NCBI RefSeq assembly: GCF_900112185.1
Contig: NZ_FOKP01000003.1
Location: forward strand, 1-64,000
Length of the DNA stretch: 64,000 nt
Source of the DNA: Allobosea sp. CRIB-10
Lineage (GTDB): Bacteria; Pseudomonadota; Alphaproteobacteria; Rhizobiales; Beijerinckiaceae
Direction of reading: 5' to 3'
Below, one piece after another: positions 48,862-57,266 of the stretch; position 1 is the first letter of the stretch, and each line of letters starts with the position of its first letter. The position numbers were made by a program, and so were the translations under genes. The notes under the pieces are model-generated. The model saw only the letters and a program-made list of their open reading frames with translations. It was not told the DNA's origin and did no database searches.

Positions 48862-50388
48862 ATGCTGAGAAAGATCCTTTCCGTCAGCGGTTTCACGCTG
48901 CTCTCGCGATTGTCCGGCTTCCTCCGCGACATCGTGCTGGCGGCGACGCTCGGCGTGAGCGGGTTGATGGACGCCTTTTCGGTGGCGCTGCGGCTGCCCA
49001 ATCATTTCCGCGCCATCTTCGGCGAAGGTGCCTTCAACCAGGCCTATATCCCGGCCTATAGCCGCATTCGCGAGCAGTCGGGCGAAGCCGCTGCGGCACA
49101 GTTCTCGAACCGCGTCTTCTCGCTCAATCTCGCCGTCCAGCTCGTGCTGCTCGGGCTCGCCATCCCGTTCATGCCGGAGCTGGTACGGCTGCTGGCACCC
49201 GGCTTCGTCAATGATCCCGTCCGCTTCGACCTCGCGGTGACGCTGACACGGATCACCTTCCCCTACCTCCTCTTCATCACGCTGGTGACGCTGCTCTCGG
49301 CCAATCTCAACGCCGTCGATCGCTTCGCGGCGGCGGCGGCGGCGCCGATCCTTTTGAACATCTGCCTGATCGGCGCGCTCTTCGTCGCCTTCCTGTTCCC
49401 AAGCGCCGCCCATGCCGCCGCCTGGGGCGTCGCTGTCGCCGGCGTGCTCGAATGGCTGCTGCTCTGGATCTCGGCACGTCGCGTCGGCGTCTCGGCCGCG
49501 ATCACGCGGCCGCGCCTCGACGGCGAGGTCAAGAGCTTCTTCAAGGCCTTCGGCCCAGCGGTGATCGGCTCGGCCGGCGTGCAGATCGCCCTCTTCGCCG
49601 ACACGATCATCGCCTCGCTGCTGCCGGCTGGCGCCTATTCGGCACTGTATTATGCCGAGCGCCTGTATCAGCTGCCGCTCGGCGTGATCGCAATCGGCGT
49701 CGGCACGGTGCTGCTGCCGACAATGAGCCGGTCGATCGCCGCCGGCAACGAGGCCAAAGCGGAAGCGGCGCAGAACCGCGCGATCGCGCTGACGCTGGTC
49801 GCCGCCGCTCCCTTTGCCGCCGCCTTCCTCGCCATTCCCGAATTGATCGTTTCGGCGCTGTTCGAACGCGGCCGCTTCGACGATGCGGCGACGCAGGCCG
49901 CCGGCGCGGTGCTGTTCGCCTATGCGATCGGACTGCCGGCGATTGTGTTGATCCGGGCCCAGGTTTCGAGCTTCCAGGCGCGCGGCGACACGACGACGCC
50001 GATGCTGATCTCGCTCGCCGCCATCGCCGCCAATGTCGGGCTGAAGCTGCTGCTCTGGCGCAGCCATGGCGCGCCTGGCCTCGCCTTCGCCACCGCCTGC
50101 GGCGCCTGGATCAATCTCGGCGCGCTCTATGTCCTCGCGCTGAAGCGTGGCTGGACGAACCCGGATCGCGGCCTGCCGCTGCTGATCCTGATCGTTGGCG
50201 TCGCCGCTGGCTTCGCCGCGCTGGCCGCCCGCCTGCTGGCGGAGCCGCTCTACGGGCTGCTGATCCGGTTCCCTTACGAGCCGCGCTTGATCGCGCTCGC
50301 CATCCTCAGCCTCGTCGCAGCCGGCATCTATGGCGTGGTCGCGCTGGGGGGGCTCAGATCGGCCGGGCTCTGGCGGTTGCTGCGTTAG
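48862..50388 (+). CDS. murJ: Lipid II flippase MurJ
   Basis: ATG 48862 is the family-typical start (MLRKILSVSGFTLLSRLSGF). The 508 residues form about 14 membrane helices of the MOP/MviN fold; FLRDIVLAATLGVSGLMDAF and RLPNHFRAIFGEGAFNQAYI give the conserved Asp, Arg and Glu in the first helices. It flips lipid II across the inner membrane for peptidoglycan synthesis. Same strand as the glycosyltransferase (109 bases downstream), so both may be expressed together. Confidence 0.95.
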   Translation: MLRKILSVSGFTLLSRLSGFLRDIVLAATLGVSGLMDAFSVALRLPNHFRAIFGEGAFNQAYIPAYSRIREQSGEAAAAQFSNRVFSLNLAVQLVLLGLAIPFMPELVRLLAPGFVNDPVRFDLAVTLTRITFPYLLFITLVTLLSANLNAVDRFAAAAAAPILLNICLIGALFVAFLFPSAAHAAAWGVAVAGVLEWLLLWISARRVGVSAAITRPRLDGEVKSFFKAFGPAVIGSAGVQIALFADTIIASLLPAGAYSALYYAERLYQLPLGVIAIGVGTVLLPTMSRSIAAGNEAKAEAAQNRAIALTLVAAAPFAAAFLAIPELIVSALFERGRFDDAATQAAGAVLFAYAIGLPAIVLIRAQVSSFQARGDTTTPMLISLAAIAANVGLKLLLWRSHGAPGLAFATACGAWINLGALYVLALKRGWTNPDRGLPLLILIVGVAAGFAALAARLLAEPLYGLLIRFPYEPRLIALAILSLVAAGIYGVVALGGLRSAGLWRLLR

Positions 50389-50389
50389 C

Positions 50390-51370
50390 TTAGCCGGCGA
50401 TCAGCCTGGCGCCGGCTTTCAGGTGACCGACCGCCTCATCCACCATATGCGCCACGATCTCGCCGGCTGACGGGATACCAGAGATCAGACCTACCGCCTC
50501 GCCGAAGACCACCGCCGCCCTGTCGGGATCGCCGGCCATGAAGGCCTCGCGATAGGCCGGCGCTTCGTCCTCGATCGCAGCGCGCAGTTCGGCCTCGCGG
50601 CCGCGCCATCTGGCGATGAAGGCATTATCCGCAACGCGGATGTCGAAGGCCTTCGGCCAGTCGAGCCGACGGGCGATATCGGGCAGCGTCGAGCGCACCG
50701 TCTGGTCGCCAGTCGCCGCCACCGCCGCGGCATGATGGTTGGGGTGGACCAGTGCCTCGCGACTCGCCCAGAAACGGGTGCCGACCAGGACGCCGTCGGC
50801 ACCGAGCATCAGCGCCGCTGCGAGGCCGCGCCCATCGGCGACGCCGCCGGCGGCGAGCAGAAGCGTGTCCGGACCTTCGCGCGCCAGCAGATCGGCGACC
50901 TCGGGCACAAGCGGAAGGGTGCCGCGGCGCTGGCCATGGCCGCCGGCCTCAGCGCCCTGCGCGACGATGATCGCGGCGCCCGCTTCCAGCGCGGTGCGGA
51001 CATGGCCGAGGTTCTGGCACTGACAGATCAGTGGGATACCGGCCGCGGCGATCTCGCTGGCGAAGGGCTTGGGATCGCCGAAGGAGAGCATCAGCGCCGC
51101 CGGTTGGCGCGCCAGCACTTCGCCGAGCAGATGCGGCTGCTTCGCCAGCGACCAGGTGATGAAGCCGCAGCCAGTCCGGGTGTTGCCGGCGGCAGCGTAT
51201 TGCGTGGCGAGCCAGCCACTATCGCCATAGCCGCCGCCGACCAGGCCGAGGCCGCCGGCGCGCGTCACGGCGGCGGCGAGCGCTCCGCCGCCCGCCAGGG
51301 CCATCGGCGCCGAGAGGATCGGATGCTCGATCCCGAGGCGCTCGGTCAGGCGGGTGGCCAGGCGAACCAT
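50390..51370 (-). CDS. Nitronate monooxygenase family protein
   Basis: 326 residues in an FMN-binding TIM barrel: MVRLATRLTERLGIEHPILS, PMALAGGGALAAAVTRAGGL, GLVGGGYGDSGWLATQYAAA, IVAQGAEAGGHGQRRGTLPL (catalytic histidine region) and LLLAAGGVADGRGLAAALML, GADGVLVGTRFWAS. These enzymes oxidise nitronates such as propionate-3-nitronate with oxygen, detoxifying them. It overlaps no neighbour but is six bases from the aminotransferase stop and likely co-transcribed. Confidence 0.9.
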   Translation of the reverse strand: MVRLATRLTERLGIEHPILSAPMALAGGGALAAAVTRAGGLGLVGGGYGDSGWLATQYAAAGNTRTGCGFITWSLAKQPHLLGEVLARQPAALMLSFGDPKPFASEIAAAGIPLICQCQNLGHVRTALEAGAAIIVAQGAEAGGHGQRRGTLPLVPEVADLLAREGPDTLLLAAGGVADGRGLAAALMLGADGVLVGTRFWASREALVHPNHHAAAVAATGDQTVRSTLPDIARRLDWPKAFDIRVADNAFIARWRGREAELRAAIEDEAPAYREAFMAGDPDRAAVVFGEAVGLISGIPSAGEIVAHMVDEAVGHLKAGARLIAG

Positions 51371-51376
51371 CTGGCC

Positions 51377-52243
51377 TCAGGCGCCCTTGCTGTGGGCGAA
51401 GTCCATGTAGAGCTCGCGGGCCTTGCGGAACATCGGGCCGGGCTGGAGTTCGCGATCGTCGATCTTGTAGATCGGGATCACCTTCGAATAGTTGCCGGTC
51501 GAGAAGATCTCGTCGGACTGCTCGAAATCCTCATAGCGCAGCGTCGTCTCCTCGACCGTGACGCCGGCCTGGCGGAGCAGGCCGATCGTGCGCTGGCGGG
51601 TGATTCCGTTGAGGAAGGTGCCGTTCGGGGCCGGCGTCTTCACCACGCCGTCCTTGGCCAGGAAGATGTTGGAGGTGCCGGTCTCGGCGACATTGCCGAG
51701 CATGTCGAGCACCAGCGCGTTGTCGAAGCCCCTGCCCTTGGCTTCGCGCAGGACGCGGGCATTGTTGGGATAGAGGCAGCCGGCCTTGGCGTCGGTCGGC
51801 GCGTTCTCCAGGGTCGGGCGGCGATAGGCGCCCTTGGTCACCGAGAAGCCCTTGCCGGGATCGCCCATCGCCGCCTCGAACAGACAGAGCGCGAACTGGG
51901 TCGACTCGGGATCACCGATGATGGTCGACGGGCCGTCGGCCTCGGCCCAGTACATCGGCTTGATGTAAAGCGCGGCGCCGCCGCTGAACTTCTTCACGCC
52001 TTCGGCCGTCTTGGCGACGATCTCCTCGGCCGACATGGTCGGCTTCAGGCCGAGCGCCAAAGCGGAGCGGTTGACGCGTGCGGCATGGCGGTCGAGGTCC
52101 GGCGACACGCCGTCGAAATGACGGGCGCCGTCGAAGACCTGGGAGGCCTGCCAGGCGGCGTGGGTGCGCGGGCCCATGATGCCGGGGTTGCCCTCGCGCC
52201 ACTCGCCGTCGAACCAGGTCCATGTCTGCGAATACCAGGCCAT
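51377..52243 (-). CDS. Branched-chain aminotransferase family protein
   Basis: Two adjacent ATGs (52246 and 52243); the second has better spacing to GGAG. The 288 residues carry the fold-type IV PLP signatures: QTWTWFDGEWREGNPGIMGP, THAAWQASQVFDGARHFDGV, YPNNARVLREAKGRGFDNAL (with a Y-x-N-N motif), VAETGTSNIFLAKDGVVKTP and TFLNGITRQRTIGLLRQAG. The lysine of the internal aldimine is expected near AGCLYPNNARVLREA (residues 165-180). It probably transfers amino groups to branched-chain or similar keto acids, yet exact substrate cannot be told. Confidence 0.9.
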   Translation of the reverse strand: MAWYSQTWTWFDGEWREGNPGIMGPRTHAAWQASQVFDGARHFDGVSPDLDRHAARVNRSALALGLKPTMSAEEIVAKTAEGVKKFSGGAALYIKPMYWAEADGPSTIIGDPESTQFALCLFEAAMGDPGKGFSVTKGAYRRPTLENAPTDAKAGCLYPNNARVLREAKGRGFDNALVLDMLGNVAETGTSNIFLAKDGVVKTPAPNGTFLNGITRQRTIGLLRQAGVTVEETTLRYEDFEQSDEIFSTGNYSKVIPIYKIDDRELQPGPMFRKARELYMDFAHSKGA

Positions 52244-52420
52244 CATGCGCTCCGATCGATCAGGGTTGCTGGCCGGCACCGTCTGCCGCAGGCAAGGCGG
52301 CGTCAACAGGCCGGCCGCATGCCGGCGAACGATTGCTGTGATGGGTGCGATCGTAGCCGGTGATGGATCGCGGCGGCATGCCTGAAATGCGCGACGCGAC
52401 CTGCGTGATCGCGCCCGCCC

Positions 52421-52738
52421 TCAGAAGCCGGCCGCTCGCATCAGGGAGACGACCACCATGCCGGTCACAAGCGCCAGCAATTCGCTACGCCGGATCGCCA
52501 TGCTGGCAACCGCCGCCAGCAGCGCCAGCCCGGCGGCGAGGCCGAGCCGCTCGATCAGTGGCAGGACGGTCGCGACAACGATCGAGCCCGGCAGGGCGGC
52601 AAGCCCGCGCCGGACCCGCGGCGTCAGCGGGATGAAGCTCATCAGCACGACGCCGGAGATGCGGCAGAGATAGGTCGCCAGCGCCATGCCGAGAATGGCG
52701 AGATAGGGGCCCCAGCTTCCGGGTTCAGGAGGGGTCAT
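52421..52738 (-). CDS. azlD: AzlD-type branched-chain amino acid export subunit
   Basis: Start ATG 52738 (the region upstream in frame overlaps azlC). 105 residues with three to four membrane helices: GPYLAILGMALATYLCRISG, LAALPGSIVVATVLPLIERL, AGLALLAAVASMAIRRSELL. The LP-x-s-I-V-A motif is typical of AzlD. It overlaps azlC by 14 bases on the same strand, as AzlC-AzlD pairs do. The two form an exporter of branched-chain amino acids. Confidence 0.9.
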   Translation of the reverse strand: MTPPEPGSWGPYLAILGMALATYLCRISGVVLMSFIPLTPRVRRGLAALPGSIVVATVLPLIERLGLAAGLALLAAVASMAIRRSELLALVTGMVVVSLMRAAGF

Positions 52739-53453
52739 CGAGCAAGGCTCCCGCCACGGCACCGGAGAGCGCGCCGACGATGATGAAGGCATAGCCGTCG
52801 ACCAGCCGGGCGGTGACCAGCGCGACAATGCCGGCGATGATCCAGGGCAGCGCCGCGCGCTTGCCGCGCCAGAGCGGCACGATCATCGCCGCGAAGAAGA
52901 TCGGCATGACCATGTCGATGCCGTATGTGCGCGGGTCGGCGACGAGCGTGCCGAGCAGATGGCCAGGGATGGTCATGAGCACCCAGACGACCCAGAGCGC
53001 GAGACCGGCGCCGAGCACGACGCCGAGATCGCGGCCGCCCTCGCCGTGATAGCGCGTGCCGACCAGCCAGTTGGCGTCGGTGAAGAAGGCGAGCTGGAAG
53101 GCTGTCACGAACCAGGGATAGCGCGCGAACCAGGGCTGCAGCGACGCGGCCTGCAGAATGGTGCGCGCGTTGACCGTCGCCGTCACGAAGGCGAGCGCGA
53201 CGATCGCCCCCCAGGTCCATTCCGGCCGCCAGAGCTCCATGGCGACGAGCTGCGAGACGCCGGCATAAACCAGCGCACTCATCAGCACCGCCTCGAATAG
53301 GCTGAGCCCCTTGGCGGAGGCGGCGGCGCCGAAGGCGACGGCGAAGACGATCACGCCCGGCATCAGCACGGAGACGCGGCGCAGGCCGAGCCGCATGCCG
53401 GCAAGGGTGAGCTGGGCCGCGGCCGGCGGCTCGGATTTCGCTTCGGAAGCCAT
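52725..53453 (-). CDS. azlC: AzlC-type branched-chain amino acid permease
   Basis: 242 residues, about six to seven membrane helices, with the family pattern RRVSVLMPGVIVFAVAFGAA, AAVLMSALVYAGVSQLVAME-like, TATVNARTILQAASLQPWFA and GTRYHGEGG. AzlC with AzlD exports branched-chain amino acids or analogues at the inner membrane. Located next to a BCAT-type aminotransferase, so the pair may help control branched-chain amino acid levels (inference). Confidence 0.93.
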   Translation of the reverse strand: MASEAKSEPPAAAQLTLAGMRLGLRRVSVLMPGVIVFAVAFGAAASAKGLSLFEAVLMSALVYAGVSQLVAMELWRPEWTWGAIVALAFVTATVNARTILQAASLQPWFARYPWFVTAFQLAFFTDANWLVGTRYHGEGGRDLGVVLGAGLALWVVWVLMTIPGHLLGTLVADPRTYGIDMVMPIFFAAMIVPLWRGKRAALPWIIAGIVALVTARLVDGYAFIIVGALSGAVAGALLDDPS

Positions 53454-53579
53454 GCGTCCTCGAACCGGTTTCCTGATGTTGCGTCAACGCCTTGCAAGCT
53501 CCGGGCCTGCATGAGCGTGGCGCAGGGCAGGCTTGGCCGTCTGCTTTCGCCCCGCCCTGCGGTGCACTAGAACGGCGGC

Positions 53580-54194
53580 ATGCTCTGGCTCTCCTCGATC
53601 GATCAGACCGCCCCTGCCCTGCCTGCGGCCTGGCTGATCGCGACGCAGGCGCAACCCGCGACTCTGCCTGAGCGTTCGGAGTTGCGACGCTCCCTCGCCC
53701 GCAAGCTGCTGGCACGCCAGTTCGGTCTAGCGGACGCTGCTGTCGAAATCGGGCATGAGCCGGCCGGACGCCCGCTGATCCTGCGCCCGCGCGGCTCCGG
53801 TCTGCATCTGTCGCTGGCGACCAGGGCCGGCCTCGTCGCGATCGCTTTGGCGCATCGGCCGGTCGGCATCGATGTCGAGCGGGTTGCACTCGCAAGCGAG
53901 CCGCCCCTTGCCGTTCTGCATCCCGGCGAACGCCACTGGCTGGAAAACCTGCCCGCCCCGGCCCGCCCGCTCGCCTTCGCCCAGCTCTGGAGCGCCAAGG
54001 AAGCCTATGTGAAGGCGCTCGGCACCGGATTTTCCCGCGCGCCCGAGAGCTTTTCGGTACAACTCGACGGCGCAGAGCGTTTCACCGTCAACGATGAGGA
54101 GAATGGCCGCCGAGCCGCTGGCGTCATCCGGCTCACGAAAAACGGCGGCCATGAGACCATGGCCGCCGCGTTCATCGTTCTCGATCGAGCCTGA
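53580..54194 (+). CDS. 4'-phosphopantetheinyl transferase (Sfp type)
   Basis: 204 residues. The signatures are PVGIDVERV (Mg-binding Asp and Glu) near residue 100 and WSAKEAYVKALGTGF near 140, the W-x-x-K-E-A motif that binds CoA and divalent metal; LHLSLATRAGLVAIALAHRP precedes them. It transfers the phosphopantetheine arm from CoA to carrier proteins of fatty acid, polyketide or nonribosomal synthesis. No synthase is in the window. Convergent with terC. Confidence 0.92.
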   Translation: MLWLSSIDQTAPALPAAWLIATQAQPATLPERSELRRSLARKLLARQFGLADAAVEIGHEPAGRPLILRPRGSGLHLSLATRAGLVAIALAHRPVGIDVERVALASEPPLAVLHPGERHWLENLPAPARPLAFAQLWSAKEAYVKALGTGFSRAPESFSVQLDGAERFTVNDEENGRRAAGVIRLTKNGGHETMAAAFIVLDRA

Positions 54195-54198
54195 TTTT

Positions 54199-54942
54199 TC
54201 AGCCGGGCTGATCGACCGGCTTCTTCTTCAGGAGGTAGCCGGCGACGACGACGACCAGCGCACCGAGAGTCGCCGCCGTATAGAACGGCACCTTGGCGGG
54301 CAGGAGACCGATCGGGTTGGTATCGGAGACCGGCACGCTCACGACCCAGTTCGGCATGTTCGCCTGCAGCCACTGCAGCACCGCCAGGTCACCGAGCAGC
54401 ATCTCGCCGGCGATCCAGCCGAGCAGCGCCGCGCCGAGCCAGATCAGGATCGGGAAGCGCTCGAGCACGGAGGAGAGCAGGCGGGCGCCGTAGACGATCA
54501 GCGGGATGGTCAGCAGCAGGCCGAAGATGAAGAGCTCGAAATGGCCCCGGGCGGCCGCGGCGATGGCGAGCACGTTGTCGAGGCTCATCACCGCATCGGC
54601 GATGGCGATGGTGCGCACCGCCTTCCACAGGTTGTCGCTGGCCTCGATGTCGCCGTGCGCCTCCTCCTCGCCCTTGGCGAGCTTGATCGCGATCCAGAAC
54701 AGCAGGAGCGCGCCGACCACCTTCAGGAAGGGAACGGCGAGCAGATAGGTGACGACCACCGCGAAGAGGATGCGCAGGCCGACTGCCGCGCCGGCGCCGA
54801 GCAGAATGCCGACCTTGCGCTGCTTCTCCGGCAGCGAGCGCACCGCGAGCGCGATGACGACAGCGTTGTCGCCGGAAAGCAGGAGGTCGATCCAGATGAT
54901 CTGGAGCAGCGACGTCCAGAAGACGGACGATGAGAAATCCAT
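54199..54942 (-). CDS. TerC-family integral membrane protein
   Basis: 247 residues with seven membrane helices. The conserved metal-site motifs are IIWIDLLLSGDNAVVIALAV (first Asp/Asn) and IADAVMSLDNVLAIAAAARG (second), with GAALLGWIAGEMLLGDLAVL near the end. TerC proteins handle Mn2+ or other metals during membrane protein folding, or give tellurite resistance. The gene starts 24 bases after a hairpin terminator of the upstream ttuC-type gene, so it has its own promoter. I looked for a yybP-type Mn riboswitch and did not find one. Confidence 0.92.
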   Translation of the reverse strand: MDFSSSVFWTSLLQIIWIDLLLSGDNAVVIALAVRSLPEKQRKVGILLGAGAAVGLRILFAVVVTYLLAVPFLKVVGALLLFWIAIKLAKGEEEAHGDIEASDNLWKAVRTIAIADAVMSLDNVLAIAAAARGHFELFIFGLLLTIPLIVYGARLLSSVLERFPILIWLGAALLGWIAGEMLLGDLAVLQWLQANMPNWVVSVPVSDTNPIGLLPAKVPFYTAATLGALVVVVAGYLLKKKPVDQPG

Positions 54943-54960
54943 ACCTTGGTCATCCCCTCA

Positions 54961-54982
54961 AAAGCCCGGGCCGATAGCCCGG
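54961..54982 (-). terminator. Hairpin terminator of the tartrate-dehydrogenase operon
   Basis: 6-bp stem CCGGGC/GCCCGG with loop TATCG (54966-54982), followed on the minus strand by GCTTTTGAG. Lies between the tartrate dehydrogenase stop and the TerC start. Confidence 0.7.
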
Positions 54983-55058
54983 TTTGGCCCGATCGGGCGG
55001 TTTAAGCAAGCAGCCGGCACGGAGAATGCGTCGGCCGCACGAAGAATCCTGCGGAGTT

Positions 55059-56138
55059 TCAACCCAGCGCCTGTTCCACCGCCTTGCCGGCGGCTTCGGT
55101 GCCGAGCGTGCCGCCGAGATCGCGCGTGCGGGTGCGGGCATCGCCGAGCGTGCGCTCGATCGCGGCCTCGATCGCCTTGGCCGCTTCATGCTCGCCCAGA
55201 TGATCCAGCATCATCGCCCCCGACCAGATCTGGCCGACCGGATTGGCGATGCCCTGGCCGAAGATGTCCGGCGCAGAGCCGTGCACCGGCTCGAACAGGG
55301 ACGGGAATTCACCGGTCGGATTGATGTTCCCCGAGGGAGCGATGCCGATCGTGCCGGTGCAGGCCGGGCCGAGGTCGGAGAGGATGTCACCGAACAGGTT
55401 GGAGGCGACGACCACGTCGAAACGATCCGGATTGAGCACGAAATGCGCGGTCAGGATGTCGATATGGTACTGGTCGACCGCGACATCGGGATAGTTCTTC
55501 GCCATCTCCTTCACCCGCTCGTCCCAATACGGCATGGTGATCGAGATGCCGTTCGACTTGGTCGCCGAGGTCAGCTTCTTGCGCGGCCGGCGCTGCGCCA
55601 GCTCGAAGGCGTATTTGAGCACGCGGTCGACGCCGACGCGGCTCATCACCGTCTCCTGGATGACGATCTCGCGTTCGGTGCCGCCATACATGCGCCCGCC
55701 GACCGAGGAGTACTCGCCCTCGGTGTTCTCGCGCACGACGAAGAAGTCGATATCGCCGGGCTTGCGGCCGACCAGCGGGCCGGGAACACCCGGCATCAGC
55801 CGCACCGGACGCAGATTGACGTACTGATCGAACTCGCGCCGGAACAGCAGCAGCGAGCCCCAGAGCGAGATATGATCGGGCACCTGGGCGGGCATGCCGA
55901 CGGCGCCGAAATAGATCGCGTCATGGCCGCCGATCTTTTCCTTCCAGTCGTCCGGCAGCATCTTGCCGTGCTTGGCGTAGTAGTCGCAGGAGGAGAAATC
56001 GAACTCGTCGAGCTGGAGCTCGAAACCGTATTTCTTCGCGGCCGCCTCGAGCACGCGCAGGCCTTCGGGCATGACCTCCTTGCCGATGCCGTCGCCGGCG
56101 ATGGCAGCGATGCGATAGACGCGGTTGGTGCGGCTCAT
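55059..56138 (-). CDS. ttuC: Tartrate dehydrogenase/decarboxylase-like enzyme
   Basis: ATG 56138 preceded by GGAGAG; overlaps the upstream hydrolase stop (ATGA). The 359 residues belong to the isocitrate/isopropylmalate dehydrogenase fold: RIAAIAGDGIGKEVMPEGLR, DAIYFGAVGMPAQVPDHISL, NLRPVRLMPGVPGPL, VVRENTEGEYSSVGGRMYGG, TSATKSNGISITMPYWDERV, FDVVVASNLFGDILSDLGPA and FEPVHGSAPDIFGQGIANPV. The SLWGSLLLFRREFDQYVNLR loop and the WGSLLLFRR motif are those of tartrate dehydrogenase, which oxidises or decarboxylates tartrate or D-malate using NAD. It shares a transcript with the dehalogenase-like gene. Confidence 0.9.
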   Translation of the reverse strand: MSRTNRVYRIAAIAGDGIGKEVMPEGLRVLEAAAKKYGFELQLDEFDFSSCDYYAKHGKMLPDDWKEKIGGHDAIYFGAVGMPAQVPDHISLWGSLLLFRREFDQYVNLRPVRLMPGVPGPLVGRKPGDIDFFVVRENTEGEYSSVGGRMYGGTEREIVIQETVMSRVGVDRVLKYAFELAQRRPRKKLTSATKSNGISITMPYWDERVKEMAKNYPDVAVDQYHIDILTAHFVLNPDRFDVVVASNLFGDILSDLGPACTGTIGIAPSGNINPTGEFPSLFEPVHGSAPDIFGQGIANPVGQIWSGAMMLDHLGEHEAAKAIEAAIERTLGDARTRTRDLGGTLGTEAAGKAVEQALG

Positions 56139-57037
56139 GTGTTCTCTCCGAAGAAGGCCGAGAATTGGGCGACGACGAGATCGGGAATCTCCTCCGCCAG
56201 ATAATGCCCGCCCGGCAGGGCCCGGCCTTGGACGTTTTCCGCGCGCTCGCGCCAGAGCGCCAGCACGTCGAAGCACTTTCCGACCGCGCCGCGATCGCCC
56301 CACAGCGCCAGCAGCGGGCAAGCGACCTTCCTGCCACCATCGGCATCGTCATGGGCGATATCGATCGTCGCCGCGGCGCGATAGTCCTCGCAGCTGGCAT
56401 GGATCATCGCAGGATCGCGGAAGCAGCGCAGATATTCGGCGAGCGCCGCCGGCTCGAACAGCTTCATGTCGGAGGCGCGCCGGCTGGTCCAATAGAATTC
56501 CGGATCGGCCTCGATCATGCGTTCGGGCATCGGCGCCGGCTGAATCAGGAAGAACCAGTGCCAATACGCGCGTGCGAAAGCGTCGGTCGTGTCGCGGTAC
56601 ATCTCGCGCGTCGGCGCGATGTCGAGGGTCGCCAGCTTCAGCACCCGGTCGGCGTGGTCGAGCGCCAGCCGGTGCCCGACACGGGCACCGCGATCATGCG
56701 AGCCGACGAAGAAGCGCTCGTGCCCGAGCGCGCTCATCACTTCGGCCATGTCCTGCGCCATGGCGCGCTTCGCATAGGGTGCGTGATCGGCGGCGCTCGG
56801 CGGCTTTTCGGAATCGCCGTAGCCGCGCAGGTCAGGGCAGATCAGAGTGAAACGCTGTGCCAGTTGCGGAGCGACCCGCCGCCACATGATGTGGGTCTGG
56901 GGATAGCCGTGGAGCAGGAGCAGCGGCGGCCCCTCCCCGCCGGTGCGGACGCGGATGCGCGCCCCTGACGTGGTGACGTCGAGCAACCGGAAACCGGGAA
57001 AGAGATCGTCCGCGACAGGGAGCTCGGTCAGCGACAT
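56135..57037 (-). CDS. Fluoroacetate/haloacetate dehalogenase-like alpha/beta hydrolase
   Basis: 300 residues. LLLLHGYPQTHIMWRRVAPQ is the oxyanion start and LICPDLRGYGDSEKPPSA the next strand. The nucleophile elbow GSHDRGARVGHR gives Asp115 with Arg116 and Arg119, which in the fluoroacetate dehalogenase family hold the carboxylate. AYWHWFFLIQPAPMPERMIE gives His160 and Trp161, exactly 45 residues after the nucleophile as in the Rhodopseudomonas enzyme (Asp110 to His155), and Tyr219 completes the halide pocket. The acid Asp is expected at 139 and the catalytic His at 278 (GGHYLAEE). It would hydrolyse haloacetates to glycolate. Substrate is inferred from these residues. Confidence 0.87.
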   Translation of the reverse strand: MSLTELPVADDLFPGFRLLDVTTSGARIRVRTGGEGPPLLLLHGYPQTHIMWRRVAPQLAQRFTLICPDLRGYGDSEKPPSAADHAPYAKRAMAQDMAEVMSALGHERFFVGSHDRGARVGHRLALDHADRVLKLATLDIAPTREMYRDTTDAFARAYWHWFFLIQPAPMPERMIEADPEFYWTSRRASDMKLFEPAALAEYLRCFRDPAMIHASCEDYRAAATIDIAHDDADGGRKVACPLLALWGDRGAVGKCFDVLALWRERAENVQGRALPGGHYLAEEIPDLVVAQFSAFFGENT

Positions 57038-57151
57038 CAGGCCTCTCGGATTGCAACAATCAGAGCCGATACCCGGATTTTCAACCGATTTCCTGCGTCG
57101 ATTATTTCATAATTCTGGTCAATAACGGGAGCGCCGCAGATGGCCCTCAAC

Positions 57152-57259
57152 CGTCATTCTCGGGCGAAGCGAAGCGCAGACCCGAGAATCTCATGGCGGA
57201 AGAGCGCTGGAAGGCACCTTTTTCGGGCAGAGATGGTCGGCTCAAGGCCGACCATGACG
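57152..57259. repeat. CGTCAT-bounded palindromic intergenic element, copy 3
   Basis: Begins CGTCATTCTCGGGCGAAGCG and ends GGTCGGCTCAAGGCCGACCA with TGACG. It has internal hairpins (ATTCTCGGG ... CCCGAGAAT and GGTCGG ... CCGACC). It lies between pheT and the dehalogenase gene. Confidence 0.75.
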
Positions 57260-57266
57260 CAAATTT

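Noticed and set aside
54943-55058. Possible Mn-sensing (yybP-ykoY) riboswitch before the TerC gene
   Set aside because: The conserved loop sequences of that class are not present; the obvious hairpin is better explained as a terminator of the upstream operon.
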